Assembly: GCF_000196015.1 (NCBI RefSeq)
Contig: NC_007974.2
Coordinates: forward strand, 1,674,001 to 1,738,000
From: Cupriavidus metallidurans CH34
GTDB lineage: Bacteria > Pseudomonadota > Gammaproteobacteria > Burkholderiales > Burkholderiaceae
DNA length: 64,000 nucleotides
Reading direction: 5' to 3'
The number at the start of each line of letters is the position of its first letter. Position 1 is the stretch's first letter. Below are positions 17,753 to 26,585 of this stretch, one piece after another. The notes beneath the pieces are model-generated. The model did no database searches, was not told the DNA's origin, and saw only the letters and a program-made list of their open reading frames with translations. The position numbers and the translations under genes are program-made.

Positions 17753-17818
17753 CTCATATCTGGCCCTCCAGGCCATTGTCCGGCAAGGCAACTCCCCATA
17801 AATTCCCGGGGGAGACCT

Positions 17819-19393
17819 ATGCCGCCTTCCTGGAGCCGCCAGCACATGATTCGCGACCTGATCGAGTCCACCCCTGCCCCGGGCGATCGTGCCGACGTAT
17901 GCATCGTCGGCGCCGGCGCGGCCGGCATCCTGCTTGCCGTGGAACTGGCCCGCCATGGCCGGCGCGTGGTGATGCTGGAAGGCGGCGGCGAAGACATCGA
18001 GCAGGCCTCGCAGGATACCTATCGCAGCGAGATCGCCGGCCTTCGCCACCATGGCATCCACGATGGCCGCTTTCGCGCCATCGGCGGCTCCACCACGCGA
18101 TGGGGTGGCCAGATCCTGGAGTTCGATGCCATCGACTTCGAGCAGCGCCCCTGGGTGGAAGGGAGCGGCTGGCCCATCTCCAAGCGGGAACTGGCCCCGT
18201 ATTATCAGCGCGCGATCGAACTGGAAGGACTCGCCAGCGCATCGCTTGAAGACGCGACCGTCTGGCGCGAACTGGGACTGGCGCAACCGGTGTTCTCGAA
18301 TCTCGACACGTTCCTGACCCGCTGGTGCCCGGAAACGAACTTCTCGAACCTCCACGCCAGTACCCTGCGTAATCACCCACTGGTGACCGTGTGGCTACAT
18401 GCCAATGCCGTTTCCCCCATCGTGGAAGGCACCCATGTTCGCGGCATCCGATGCAGAACACTGGAAGGCAAGGAAACCACGTTCCGCGCGGACCGCTTCG
18501 TCTGGTGCATGGGTGGCATCGAAAGCTCGCGGTTCTTCCTGCAGCCGGAGCTGGCGCAGATGCCGTGGCAACGCAACGCACTGCTGGGCAGGCATTTCCA
18601 GGACCACGTGGTCTGGCATACATGGCTCGACGTGACGAACCGGCGCAAGTTCCTGGATGTGTTCGGCAACGTGTTCAGCCGGGGCTACAAGTACCAGCCC
18701 AAGATCCGGCTGTCCCGCTCGCTGCAGCAGCGCTATCGCACGCTCAACGTCGCCGCGCAGATCTCCTTTGAAAGCGAGTCCGGCGAGATCCAGACGCAGA
18801 TCAAGACAACCGCCAAGAAGCTGTTGCGCGGCCGCGTGGGTGATGTCACGGGCGGCGAGATTGGCCGGCTCGTCCGCCATGCGCCCCTGCTGGCGCGTCA
18901 GAGCTGGAGCTACGCGGTGGCGCGGCGCGCGTATGTGCCGCCGGACGCCCGCATCGGGCTGCAGATCCAGTGCGAGCAGTCGCCGCGCGCGGACAGCACG
19001 ATCCGCCTGTCGGACTCGCGGGACTGCCTGGGCCTCTGCCGCACAAGGCTCGACTGGCGCATCTCCAATCACGAGGTGGATACGATCCGGGCCTTCGCGA
19101 AGGTCGCGCAGGACTCGCTGGCGGGCATCGCGCGCGTGTCTGATCCGAGTCTGTCGGAGGCGCCCGATGACAGTATCCGGGCCACCTGCGACGACATGAA
19201 CCATCACATGGGCGGGATGCGCATGTCGGCCAGCGCCAGTGACGGCATCGTCGACCTCGACCTCAAGCTGCATGGCATGGACAACGGCTATGTATGCTCC
19301 GGCGCGGTATTCCCGACCTCGAGTTTTTCCAACCCGACGCACACCGTACTGGCACTGGCCGTACGGCTGGCCGAGCATATCGGGCGTCGCTGA
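17819..19393 (+). CDS. GMC-family FAD oxidoreductase
   Basis: A 524-residue flavoprotein of the glucose-methanol-choline family without signal peptide. It has the N-terminal FAD fold ADVCIVGAGAAGILLAVELARHGRRVVML, the RAIGGSTTRWGGQILEF segment that seats the isoalloxazine ring, and a C-terminal MNHHMGGMRM plus SFSNPTHTVLALAVRLAEHI, corresponding to the catalytic-His and second FAD region. It would oxidise an alcohol or sugar hydroxyl. GGGGGAG precedes ATG 17819 (ATG 17846 also possible). It sits 58 bp ahead of an aldo/keto reductase and probably forms a two-gene unit with it; no copy of the 17-bp motif of the neighbouring regulon is found upstream. Confidence 0.88.
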   Translation: MPPSWSRQHMIRDLIESTPAPGDRADVCIVGAGAAGILLAVELARHGRRVVMLEGGGEDIEQASQDTYRSEIAGLRHHGIHDGRFRAIGGSTTRWGGQILEFDAIDFEQRPWVEGSGWPISKRELAPYYQRAIELEGLASASLEDATVWRELGLAQPVFSNLDTFLTRWCPETNFSNLHASTLRNHPLVTVWLHANAVSPIVEGTHVRGIRCRTLEGKETTFRADRFVWCMGGIESSRFFLQPELAQMPWQRNALLGRHFQDHVVWHTWLDVTNRRKFLDVFGNVFSRGYKYQPKIRLSRSLQQRYRTLNVAAQISFESESGEIQTQIKTTAKKLLRGRVGDVTGGEIGRLVRHAPLLARQSWSYAVARRAYVPPDARIGLQIQCEQSPRADSTIRLSDSRDCLGLCRTRLDWRISNHEVDTIRAFAKVAQDSLAGIARVSDPSLSEAPDDSIRATCDDMNHHMGGMRMSASASDGIVDLDLKLHGMDNGYVCSGAVFPTSSFSNPTHTVLALAVRLAEHIGRR

Positions 19394-19451
19394 CATGGAT
19401 CTGGCGTCTCCATCACGCCACCGCAACCCATCAACCCCCAAGGACTTGCCG

Positions 19452-20459
19452 ATGGAAATCATCCCGTTCGCCAACACCGGCCGCCAGACCACCCGGCTCG
19501 GCTTTGGCGGCTCAGGCATCATGGGCGCGCTGGACCGCCGCCAGTCGCTGTCCATGCTCCGGGCGGCCTACGACGCCGGTGTCCGTCATTTCGATACGGC
19601 GCCGATGTATGGCTATGGCGAGGCCGAAAGCTGCCTCGGCGAATTCCTGCGGGAGGTGCGCGGCCAGGTGACCATCACGACCAAGTTCGGCATCCCGCCG
19701 CCGGACAGCAACGCCGTCACGCGCCTGGCGCGCGTGGTAGCGCGGCCGGTGCTGCAGACGTTTCCCGGCCTCAAGCAGGTGCTGCGCAAGACCGTGATAC
19801 CGATACCTGGCACCTCCCTCTCTCCGGTCCCCCCCTCCGAACCGAATCCCATCTTCACCGCACGCCAGGCGCGTGAATCGCTGGAAGCCAGCCTCGCCAC
19901 CCTCGGCACCGACCATATTGACCTGTGGCTGCTGCATGAAGTCACCGCCCAAGACCTGACGGCGCGCGATGGCAACCACGAACTCCTGCGTGTCATGGAA
20001 GACGCCGTACGCGACGGCAAGATCGGCGCGTTCGGCGCTGGCTCCCATCGCGACCAGATTCCCGAACTCGTCCGCACCCAACCCGACTTCTGCCGCGTGG
20101 CGCAGTTCGAATGGTCGGTGTTCGATCCGGCCATTCCCGATACGGCCTATCCGCGTATCCATCACCGGGCACTGAGCCAGCACCTGCCATTGCTTGTGGC
20201 ATGGCTGCAGGCCAGTCCGGCCACCTGCCTGCGTTGGTCCACCGAGGTCGGCGCCGATCTCGCCAATGCGCGCGTGCTGGCGCAACTCATGCTCAAGGCC
20301 GCGCTGGTCATGAACCCGGCCAGCGTGATCCTGTTCTCGTCGAAGCGGCCGGAACACATCCTGGCGAATATCGACGTAGCCGAGGACATGACACTGGACC
20401 AACCGGCACGCCGGCTTCACGCGCTATTCCAGCGGGAGCGTCCGCCTATCCCCGCCTAG
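19452..20459 (+). CDS. Aldo/keto reductase
   Basis: A 335-residue NAD(P)H-dependent aldo/keto reductase (TIM barrel). The catalytic tetrad can be seen: Asp in RHFDTAPMYGYGEAE, Tyr in the same motif, Lys in VTITTKFG and His in WLLHEV. The frame extends upstream into the GMC gene, but ATG 19452, with AAGGA about 10 nt upstream, starts the conserved fold (PFANTGRQTTRLGFGGSGIM). Together with the preceding GMC enzyme it could interconvert an alcohol and carbonyl compound; the substrate is unknown. Confidence 0.9.
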   Translation: MEIIPFANTGRQTTRLGFGGSGIMGALDRRQSLSMLRAAYDAGVRHFDTAPMYGYGEAESCLGEFLREVRGQVTITTKFGIPPPDSNAVTRLARVVARPVLQTFPGLKQVLRKTVIPIPGTSLSPVPPSEPNPIFTARQARESLEASLATLGTDHIDLWLLHEVTAQDLTARDGNHELLRVMEDAVRDGKIGAFGAGSHRDQIPELVRTQPDFCRVAQFEWSVFDPAIPDTAYPRIHHRALSQHLPLLVAWLQASPATCLRWSTEVGADLANARVLAQLMLKAALVMNPASVILFSSKRPEHILANIDVAEDMTLDQPARRLHALFQRERPPIPA

Positions 20460-20791
20460 GCGCCTGATCTCGTCTTGATCCCCCCAATTCGCTCCCTGAT
20501 CCGCTCCCAGATCGGCCCCCTGATCCTGAGCCAGGTCTTTCCCATAGGGTCCACGCCTTGTTCGCCGGGCCGGATTCACCGCTCCCATCACCGCTCCCGC
20601 CACCACACCAAGGCTAGCGGCCAAAGTGCCTGATTTGCCACTTGTGACACCCCCTCCATTCCCCCACCCACCCAACCCCATTTGGGTGGCTGTTCTCTTG
20701 AACGCAATTTGATGTACTGCGCTCCGGCCATGAGCTTTTCGCGCGTGCGCGCCGGCTCGGCGACCCAACAAGCCGCATACAGGAGACAGAT
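20460..20791. other. Intergenic region upstream of the alcohol-oxidation unit
   Basis: No gene seen. The left half contains several imperfect CTGATCC/GCTCCC-type short repeats. The right half contains the candidate regulator site at 20673-20689 and a possible -10 hexamer TGTACT at 20713-20718, so this is read as the promoter region of the following GMC gene. Confidence 0.5.
20673..20689 (+). promoter_or_regulatory. Candidate activator site, weak copy of the shared 17-bp motif
   Basis: CAACCCCATTTGGGTGG matches the motif at 26506, 30907 and 33928 at the outer positions (CMACC ... GGGTGG) but not in the TGA core. A TGTACT hexamer begins 24 nt after its last base, the same spacing as at the two other gene-proximal sites. 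See findings. Confidence 0.45.
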
Positions 20792-22465
20792 GTGACCCAA
20801 AATGAAAAACTCGCCGGCGATACGCCAGCGGTGGCGGCCTTCGACTACATCGTCGTCGGCGCAGGATCAGCCGGGTGCGCCGTCGCGGCGCGGCTGGCAG
20901 AGGATGCCGGCGTGACCGTGGCCCTGCTTGAAGCTGGCCCGAGCGACCATCACTTCAGCGTCTGGACGCCGGTGGCCCTCGCCGCGGTCGTCCCGAAAGC
21001 CGGTCCGCGCAACTACGCCTATCGCTCCGTGCCGCAGCCGGGGCTCAACGGCCGGCGCTCCTACCAGCCGCGCGGGCGCGGTTTGGGCGGCAGCTCGTCG
21101 ATCAATGGCATGGTCTATATCCGTGGCCACCGCAAGGACTACGACACCTGGGCGCAACTGGGCTGCCAGGGCTGGGGCTATGAGGATGTGCTCCCCTACT
21201 TCCGTCGCAGCGAAACCAACCATGCGCTCGATGACCGGCACCACGGCAAGGACGGCCCGCTGCACGTCAACGAGCTGCGCACGCCCAACCCGTTTTCCGC
21301 GCGCTTCATCGAGGCCGCGATGCAGGCCGGCATCCCGTTCAACCGCGACTTCAACGGCGCCGAACAGGACGGCGCCGGCTATTACCAGGTAACACAGCGC
21401 AACGGCGAGCGCTGGAACAGCGCGCGCGCCTACCTGCACCATGGCGATGCCAACGATGGCACCTTCAGCGGCGGCCGCCGCAACCTGACGGTCTGGACGG
21501 ACACGCAGGTGCAGCGCATCGTGTTCGAGGGTCGCCGCGCGGTCGGCGTCAGCATCACGCGCGCCGGCGTCACACAGGTGCTACGCGCGCGCCGCGAAGT
21601 GATCGTCAGCGGCGGCGCCTTCAACTCGCCGCAGCTTCTGCTCGCGTCCGGTATCGGCCCTGCTGCCCATCTGCGCGATCTCGGCATCGACGTCGTACAC
21701 GACCTGCCCGGCGTGGGCGAAAACCTGCAGGACCACCTTGACATCGCTGTGTGCCATCAGGTGCCGTCGCCGCAGCTTTTCGGATACTCGCTGCGCGGCG
21801 CGGCCAAGATGCTGGGCCAGTGGCGCCAGTATCGACGCGACCGCACCGGCATGTTCAGCTCCAATCTTGCCGAAGCAGGCGCCTTCCTGCGCAGCCGGCG
21901 GGAACTGGCCGAGCCCGACCTGCAGTTCCACTTCGTGCCGGGGCTTTCCTCGACGCATACCGGCATGCGACGCCGCGACCTCAAGCATGGCTTCACCGGC
22001 CTGGCCTGCCTGCTGCGCCCCGAAAGCCGCGGCCACGTGCGGCTGAACAGTGCCGATACCCGCGACGCGCCGCTGATCGATCCGCGCTTCCTTTCCGCCG
22101 AATCGGACATGGCAGGCATGGTCGCCTGCTTCCGCCTGATGCGCCGCATCCTGGCGCAGCCGGCACTGGCTTCCGCGCAAGGCCGTGAACTGCTCACCGA
22201 GGAGATCGGCCCCGGCGACGGCGACGAAGCCGCCATCCGCGCCTATGTGCGCCGTCATGCGGATTCGGTCTTCCACGCTATCGGAACTTGCAAGATGGGC
22301 GTGGATGCAATGGCCGTGGTCGACCCGTCCCTGCGTGTGCACGGCGTGGAAGGCTTGCGCGTGGTCGACGCCTCGATCATGCCGACGCTGATCGGCGGCA
22401 ACACCAACGCACCTGCCATGATGATCGGCGAGAAGGCCGCGGACCTGATCCGCTCGGGCGCCTGA
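20792..22465 (+). CDS. GMC oxidoreductase, choline-dehydrogenase/AlkJ-like alcohol dehydrogenase
   Basis: A 557-residue FAD enzyme that would oxidise an alcohol to an aldehyde, passing electrons to the quinone pool by analogy with AlkJ. Seen: the FAD fold YIVVGAGSAGCAVAARLAEDAGVTVALLEAG near residue 16, GLGGSSSINGMVYIRGHRKDYD, GAFNSPQLLLASGIG, and the catalytic HAIGTCKMG region followed by IGGNTNAPAMMIGEKAADLI. GTG 20792 has GGAGAC upstream. It heads a probable operon with the secreted propeller-like protein and the aldehyde dehydrogenase. The regulon motif upstream and the AlkS-type regulators nearby suggest induction by its substrate. Confidence 0.9.
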   Translation: MTQNEKLAGDTPAVAAFDYIVVGAGSAGCAVAARLAEDAGVTVALLEAGPSDHHFSVWTPVALAAVVPKAGPRNYAYRSVPQPGLNGRRSYQPRGRGLGGSSSINGMVYIRGHRKDYDTWAQLGCQGWGYEDVLPYFRRSETNHALDDRHHGKDGPLHVNELRTPNPFSARFIEAAMQAGIPFNRDFNGAEQDGAGYYQVTQRNGERWNSARAYLHHGDANDGTFSGGRRNLTVWTDTQVQRIVFEGRRAVGVSITRAGVTQVLRARREVIVSGGAFNSPQLLLASGIGPAAHLRDLGIDVVHDLPGVGENLQDHLDIAVCHQVPSPQLFGYSLRGAAKMLGQWRQYRRDRTGMFSSNLAEAGAFLRSRRELAEPDLQFHFVPGLSSTHTGMRRRDLKHGFTGLACLLRPESRGHVRLNSADTRDAPLIDPRFLSAESDMAGMVACFRLMRRILAQPALASAQGRELLTEEIGPGDGDEAAIRAYVRRHADSVFHAIGTCKMGVDAMAVVDPSLRVHGVEGLRVVDASIMPTLIGGNTNAPAMMIGEKAADLIRSGA

Positions 22466-22497
22466 TGACCACCACCTCTTCCCACCTGGAGCATTTG

Positions 22498-24264
22498 ATG
22501 CGCTGTTCCACCCGCTTCGCACTGACCGCCATCGCGGCCAGCCTGATTGCCACGACCGCCTGCGCTATTGGCCCCGCTGTTGGCCCCGCTGCCGGCCCCA
22601 CCGCCTCATCCGGGCCAGCGCCGAATCCGTTCCTGGCTCAGTCGTACAACAACCAGACCCACTGGAATGACGCCGCCACGGACAGCGTCGGATTCACCGT
22701 GCCGCGTGGCAACTTCGAGATTACGCCGGAATCGGTGCAGGTCATTCCCAACGAGTCCGTCAGTCTCCCGCTGGTCATGGACCACGTGGGCGGCCAGGAC
22801 ATCTACTGGTGGTGGGCCGGCTTCTCGCTGCGCAAGGTGGCGGTCGAGAACGGCAAGCTGACCGAGATCGCGCGTACCGAAATCCCCGTGCGCCTGCCGA
22901 ACTACACCCCGGTGACGCCGACGGAGCGCCAGGCACAGGCCGAGAAGGTGAAGACGTTCCTGGCGGCCCGCGACGAGGCTGGCCTGCTCGCCTACATGAA
23001 GTCGCAGCCGAACCGGATGCTGTCGTTCGCCGAGGACCAGGTCGCCAACGGCGCGGTCTACGCGGTGCTGGGCCGCGACGATACGTTCTACGGCTGCAGC
23101 GGTCGCCAGATCTTCCGCATCGACCAGCTCGACCCGAAATCGCCCACGTCGGGCATGACGCCGCTGCGCGCCGCCACGCTGCCGGCCAGCCTGTTCGACA
23201 ACGAGAAGATCAAACGCGGCAAGACCCGCCTGCCCGCCGATATCCTCTTCGGCATGGGCATGACCTACAACGGCTACCTGGTCGTCAACACGCTCGGCGG
23301 CAAGGTCGTCACGCTCGACCGCAATTCACTGCAGGTCATCGACAGCTACACCGTATCCGGCGCGGACGAGATGTTCATGAACAGCTTCGCCACGGGCCCC
23401 GAAGCCGGTGGCGGTGCGGTCTACGTGGCGTCCAACACCACGATGTACCGTCTGGTGGTTGACATCCACGGCAAGATCCACGACGACGAGGCCAGTGGTG
23501 CGTGGCGCGCCAATTACGACCGTGGCGTGGTGATGCCCGCGCCCAAGATCGCCGACGGCACCGGCTCCACGCCGACGCTGATGGGCTTTGGCCCGGACGA
23601 GGACAAGCTCGTGGTCATCACCGACGGCGCGCGCAAGATGCGCATGGTGGCCTTCTGGCGCGACAACATCCCCGCCGGCTGGAAGGCCAGGCCGGGCACG
23701 CAGTCGCCGCGCATCGCGGACCAGTTGGCGGTGGACATGGGGCCGAAGCTCGAATCGGTCCAGTCCGAGCAATCGGTGTCGGCTTTTGGCGACTACGCGT
23801 TCGTGGTCAACAACATCCCGACCAACGATTCGCCCCAGATCGAGCGCGGCGGCGGCTTCACGAGCCTGATCAACGGCGCCACGCGCCCGGGCCCGAGCGG
23901 CGTGGCCATGCTCAAGTGGCAGCAGCGCACCCACAACTGGAAGATGCAATGGGTGCGCACGGATGTGTCGTCGATCTCGGTGGTGCCGATGATCAGCGGC
24001 GGCGGCCGCATGGCAATCGTCGACGGCTACTTCACGAACCGCTGGAACGACCGCTATCACATCGGCATGGATCTGGACACCGGCAAGACCGTGATGACGA
24101 TCCGTACCGGCACCGATCCGACCTTCAACGGGCTGTACTCGCCCGTCAAGGTCGATGCCGAGGGCCACCTCTTCTATAGCGGCGCGTTCGGGCTGGTGCG
24201 GCTGGACACCTCCCGGATGAAGCGCGTGACCGGGGATGCCGTGACCACGGCGCAACGCCAGTGA
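22498..24264 (+). CDS. Secreted hypothetical protein, probable beta-propeller
   Basis: A 588-residue exported protein that I do not recognise by family. The N-terminus MRCSTRFALTAIAASLIATTA is a signal peptide, followed by a Gly/Pro/Ala-rich linker. The rest is beta-strand-rich with propeller-like blades such as YNGYLVVNTLGGKVVTLDRN, AVYVASNTTMYRLVVD and GHLFYSGAFGLVRLD, and conserved Trp-rich DIYWWWAG. ATG 22498 (GGAG 8 nt upstream) starts the signal peptide; an upstream ATG 22465 overlaps the GMC stop. It lies between an alcohol and an aldehyde dehydrogenase, so it may help bind or deliver the substrate or act in periplasmic oxidation; this is inference. Confidence 0.75.
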   Translation: MRCSTRFALTAIAASLIATTACAIGPAVGPAAGPTASSGPAPNPFLAQSYNNQTHWNDAATDSVGFTVPRGNFEITPESVQVIPNESVSLPLVMDHVGGQDIYWWWAGFSLRKVAVENGKLTEIARTEIPVRLPNYTPVTPTERQAQAEKVKTFLAARDEAGLLAYMKSQPNRMLSFAEDQVANGAVYAVLGRDDTFYGCSGRQIFRIDQLDPKSPTSGMTPLRAATLPASLFDNEKIKRGKTRLPADILFGMGMTYNGYLVVNTLGGKVVTLDRNSLQVIDSYTVSGADEMFMNSFATGPEAGGGAVYVASNTTMYRLVVDIHGKIHDDEASGAWRANYDRGVVMPAPKIADGTGSTPTLMGFGPDEDKLVVITDGARKMRMVAFWRDNIPAGWKARPGTQSPRIADQLAVDMGPKLESVQSEQSVSAFGDYAFVVNNIPTNDSPQIERGGGFTSLINGATRPGPSGVAMLKWQQRTHNWKMQWVRTDVSSISVVPMISGGGRMAIVDGYFTNRWNDRYHIGMDLDTGKTVMTIRTGTDPTFNGLYSPVKVDAEGHLFYSGAFGLVRLDTSRMKRVTGDAVTTAQRQ

Positions 24265-24295
24265 TCCAACACCCGACAACGACAAGGAGACACGC

Positions 24296-25717
24296 GTGAA
24301 GACACTCGACAGGTTCTACATCGACGGCCAATGGGTCACGCCAGCCGCCGCAGCCCGCAGCATGCCCATCGTCAACCCGGCCACGGAAGAGGTTGCCGGT
24401 CACGTCACGCTGGGCAGCGCGGAAGACGTCAACCGCGCCGTGGCCGCGGCACGTGCAGCGTTCCCGGCATGGTCCGAGACCAGCCGTGAAGAACGTCTGG
24501 CGCTGCTGGAACGGATCACCGCGTTGTACAAGGCACGCCTGGGCGACTTCGCTGAGGCGGTGCGCACCGAGATCGGCGCGCCGGTCAGCCTCTGCAATAC
24601 GCTGCAGGCCCCGATCGGACTCGCCCATCTGGGCGCCGCCACCGAAACGCTGCGCGCCTTCCAGTTCGAAACCGCCCACGGCAACAACTACGTGCGCCAT
24701 GAACCGATCGGCGTGGCTGCGCTGATCACGGCCTGGAACTGGCCGCTGAGCCTGATCTGCGCCAAGGTGGCCGCCGCGCTGGCCGCCGGCTGCACCATCG
24801 TCCTCAAGCCATCCGAAATCGCGCCGCTCGACGCGGCCCTGTTCGCCGAGGTGATGCACGAGGCAGGCACCCCTGCCGGCGTATTCAACATGGTGTTCGG
24901 CGATGGTCAGGAAGTGGGCGCGCGGCTTGCCGCCCACCCCGACGTGGATGTGATCTCGATCACCGGCTCCACCCGCGCGGGTATTGCCGTGGCGCAGGCC
25001 GCAGCCGCCACGGTCAAGCGCGTGCACCAGGAGCTTGGCGGCAAGTCGCCGCTGCTGATTCTGGACGACGCCGACCTGCAGGCCGCCGTTGCCCAAGGCG
25101 TCGGCCACGTCATGCTGAACTCCGGGCAGACCTGCATCGCGCCCACCCGGATGCTGGTGCCGCGCGATCGCTATGACGAAGCCGTGCGCGTGGCGGCCGC
25201 CACCGCCAATGCGTTGCAGGTCGGCGACCCCGCCGAGCCGGGCACGCGCATCGGTCCCATCTCCAACAAGGCGCAGTACGAAAAGGTCCAGCGCATGATC
25301 GGCACCGGCATCGAGGAAGGCGCCCGCGTCGTGGCGGGTGGACCGGGCCGGCCGGACGGGTTGACCCGTGGTTTCTATGCGCGGCCGACCATCTTCGCCG
25401 ACGTCGACAACAGCATGACGATCGCGCGCGAGGAGATCTTCGGACCGGTGCTGGTCATGATTCCGTACGACGACGAAGCACAGGGGGTCGACATCGCCAA
25501 TGACACGCCATACGGGCTCGCCGCGTATGTGGCATCGGGCGACCCTGCCCGCGCGCGGCGCGTAGCGGCGCGTCTTCGTGCCGGTTCGGTCCGCATCAAC
25601 GGCGGCCAGGTCGACCTGTCGATGCCGTTCGGTGGGTACCGCGCATCCGGCAATGGCCGTGAGAACGGCGCGCACGGGCTGGCCGAGTATCTCGAAGTCA
25701 AGGCCGTGACGGTCTGA
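24296..25717 (+). CDS. NAD(P)-dependent aldehyde dehydrogenase
   Basis: A 473-residue aldehyde dehydrogenase that oxidises an aldehyde to its acid. All family elements are present: cofactor site AALITAWNWPLSLICAKVAAALAAG, SITGSTRAGIAVAQ, catalytic Glu in HQELGGKSPLL, catalytic Cys in NSGQTCIAPTRML, and EEIFGPVLVMIPYDDE. GTG 24296 has GGAGACACGC upstream. Third gene of the GMC-propeller-ALDH unit, and followed by a terminator, so the unit appears to convert an alcohol to a carboxylate. Confidence 0.95.
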   Translation: MKTLDRFYIDGQWVTPAAAARSMPIVNPATEEVAGHVTLGSAEDVNRAVAAARAAFPAWSETSREERLALLERITALYKARLGDFAEAVRTEIGAPVSLCNTLQAPIGLAHLGAATETLRAFQFETAHGNNYVRHEPIGVAALITAWNWPLSLICAKVAAALAAGCTIVLKPSEIAPLDAALFAEVMHEAGTPAGVFNMVFGDGQEVGARLAAHPDVDVISITGSTRAGIAVAQAAAATVKRVHQELGGKSPLLILDDADLQAAVAQGVGHVMLNSGQTCIAPTRMLVPRDRYDEAVRVAAATANALQVGDPAEPGTRIGPISNKAQYEKVQRMIGTGIEEGARVVAGGPGRPDGLTRGFYARPTIFADVDNSMTIAREEIFGPVLVMIPYDDEAQGVDIANDTPYGLAAYVASGDPARARRVAARLRAGSVRINGGQVDLSMPFGGYRASGNGRENGAHGLAEYLEVKAVTV

Positions 25718-25758
25718 CCAGACCCGATAAGGAAGGAATCGATAAGGAAGAAAACGGG

Positions 25759-25792
25759 AAGGGAGCGGCGGCGCCGCTCCCTTTGTCGTTTC
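25759..25792. terminator. Bidirectional terminator between convergent genes
   Basis: A perfect 11-bp stem (AAGGGAGCGGC / GCCGCTCCCTT) with a 3-nt loop lies between the ALDH stop and the stop of the opposing hypothetical gene. T-rich tracts follow on both strands (TTTGTCGTTT on plus, CGTTTTCTT on minus). Confidence 0.8.
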
Positions 25793-25796
25793 TGGG

Positions 25797-26435
25797 TCAT
25801 CGAGGACGCCGGCTGATCGTCCATCCCACGAATGGGTCCGCGCCGGTGCGATGCCGCATCCAGTCCGTCCGGCACAACATGCACTGATGCGCGCGCGTTT
25901 CGCACATGGCGCTGCCGCCCAGACTGCGCCACTGCAGATCGCCTGCGGGACGCAACGCCCCGTGGCCGCCCGCGCGACGGCTGTCGTGACGCAGCCGCTC
26001 GCAGTGCGTGCACAGCGGCCCTTCGGCTGTGGCCGGCATGGCACGGACGCGCGCGGCGGCGGCCACCGTGGCGTCGCCGATATCGAGCCGGCGCGCGGCC
26101 TCGCCCCAGCGGCTACGCAGTCGGCGCGCGGCCGCCAGGTAAAGCATCCGCACCGCCTCGCCGCCGCCGCAGGTGGCGGCCTGACGACATGACTCGGCGT
26201 ACCGCCTCACATCCAGACCGAACTGCGCCGCCGTGGCGAAGCAGACTACGCGCTGCCGCCCATCGCCGGTTGCCATCCATGCGTCGAACAGTGCAGCCAG
26301 CCGGTCTTCGTAGGCTTCCGTGGCACATGCCTGCGCCAGGGCCATGCGATGCGCGCGGCGCGTCAGGGCGCGTACCTCGCGGCGAAGATCGCCGGCGTCG
26401 GGGGTCGTTTGGGCAATACGCTGCGCGCCGGGCAT
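25797..26435 (-). CDS. Cys/Arg-rich hypothetical protein with possible zinc-ribbon tail
   Basis: A 212-residue soluble protein not matching a family I know. The N-terminal two thirds are Arg/Ala-rich helices; the C-terminal third has Cys pairs spaced like a zinc ribbon or knuckle: LCTHCERL near residue 143 and CETRAHQCMLCRTDW near residue 181. GAGGAGA lies 4-5 nt before ATG 26435 and a TATAAT -10 box lies at 26461-26466 (minus strand), which supports it as a real gene. The 26506 motif lies about 60 bp upstream of its presumed start of transcription, so it may share control with the divergent CoA-enzyme operon. FlhC-like Cys spacing was considered but not supported. Confidence 0.6.
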   Translation of the reverse strand: MPGAQRIAQTTPDAGDLRREVRALTRRAHRMALAQACATEAYEDRLAALFDAWMATGDGRQRVVCFATAAQFGLDVRRYAESCRQAATCGGGEAVRMLYLAAARRLRSRWGEAARRLDIGDATVAAAARVRAMPATAEGPLCTHCERLRHDSRRAGGHGALRPAGDLQWRSLGGSAMCETRAHQCMLCRTDWMRHRTGADPFVGWTISRRPR

Positions 26436-26505
26436 GATGTCTCCTCGATATAGTCAGCCGATTATAGGAACGCAATTCGCCGCCACCGCGCAAACCCGAC
26501 ACGTC

Positions 26506-26522
26506 CAACCTGATACGGGTGG
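26506..26522 (+). promoter_or_regulatory. Candidate activator site (shared 17-bp motif)
   Basis: CAACCTGATACGGGTGG, differing from the copy at 33928 at three positions. A possible -10 hexamer TCTACT (26546-26551) starts 24 nt after it, ahead of the CoA-enzyme operon; a TATAAT for the divergent gene lies 40 bp on the other side. Confidence 0.65.
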
Positions 26523-26585
26523 CTTCGCCCCATGTCGGATTTTGGTCTACTGGCAGGCAGACAAAACCATCTTCGGGAGACAACC

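Noticed and set aside
24146-26044. 632-codon open frame antisense to the aldehyde dehydrogenase
   Set aside because: Overlaps a complete ALDH with all catalytic motifs; no protein-like features of its own.
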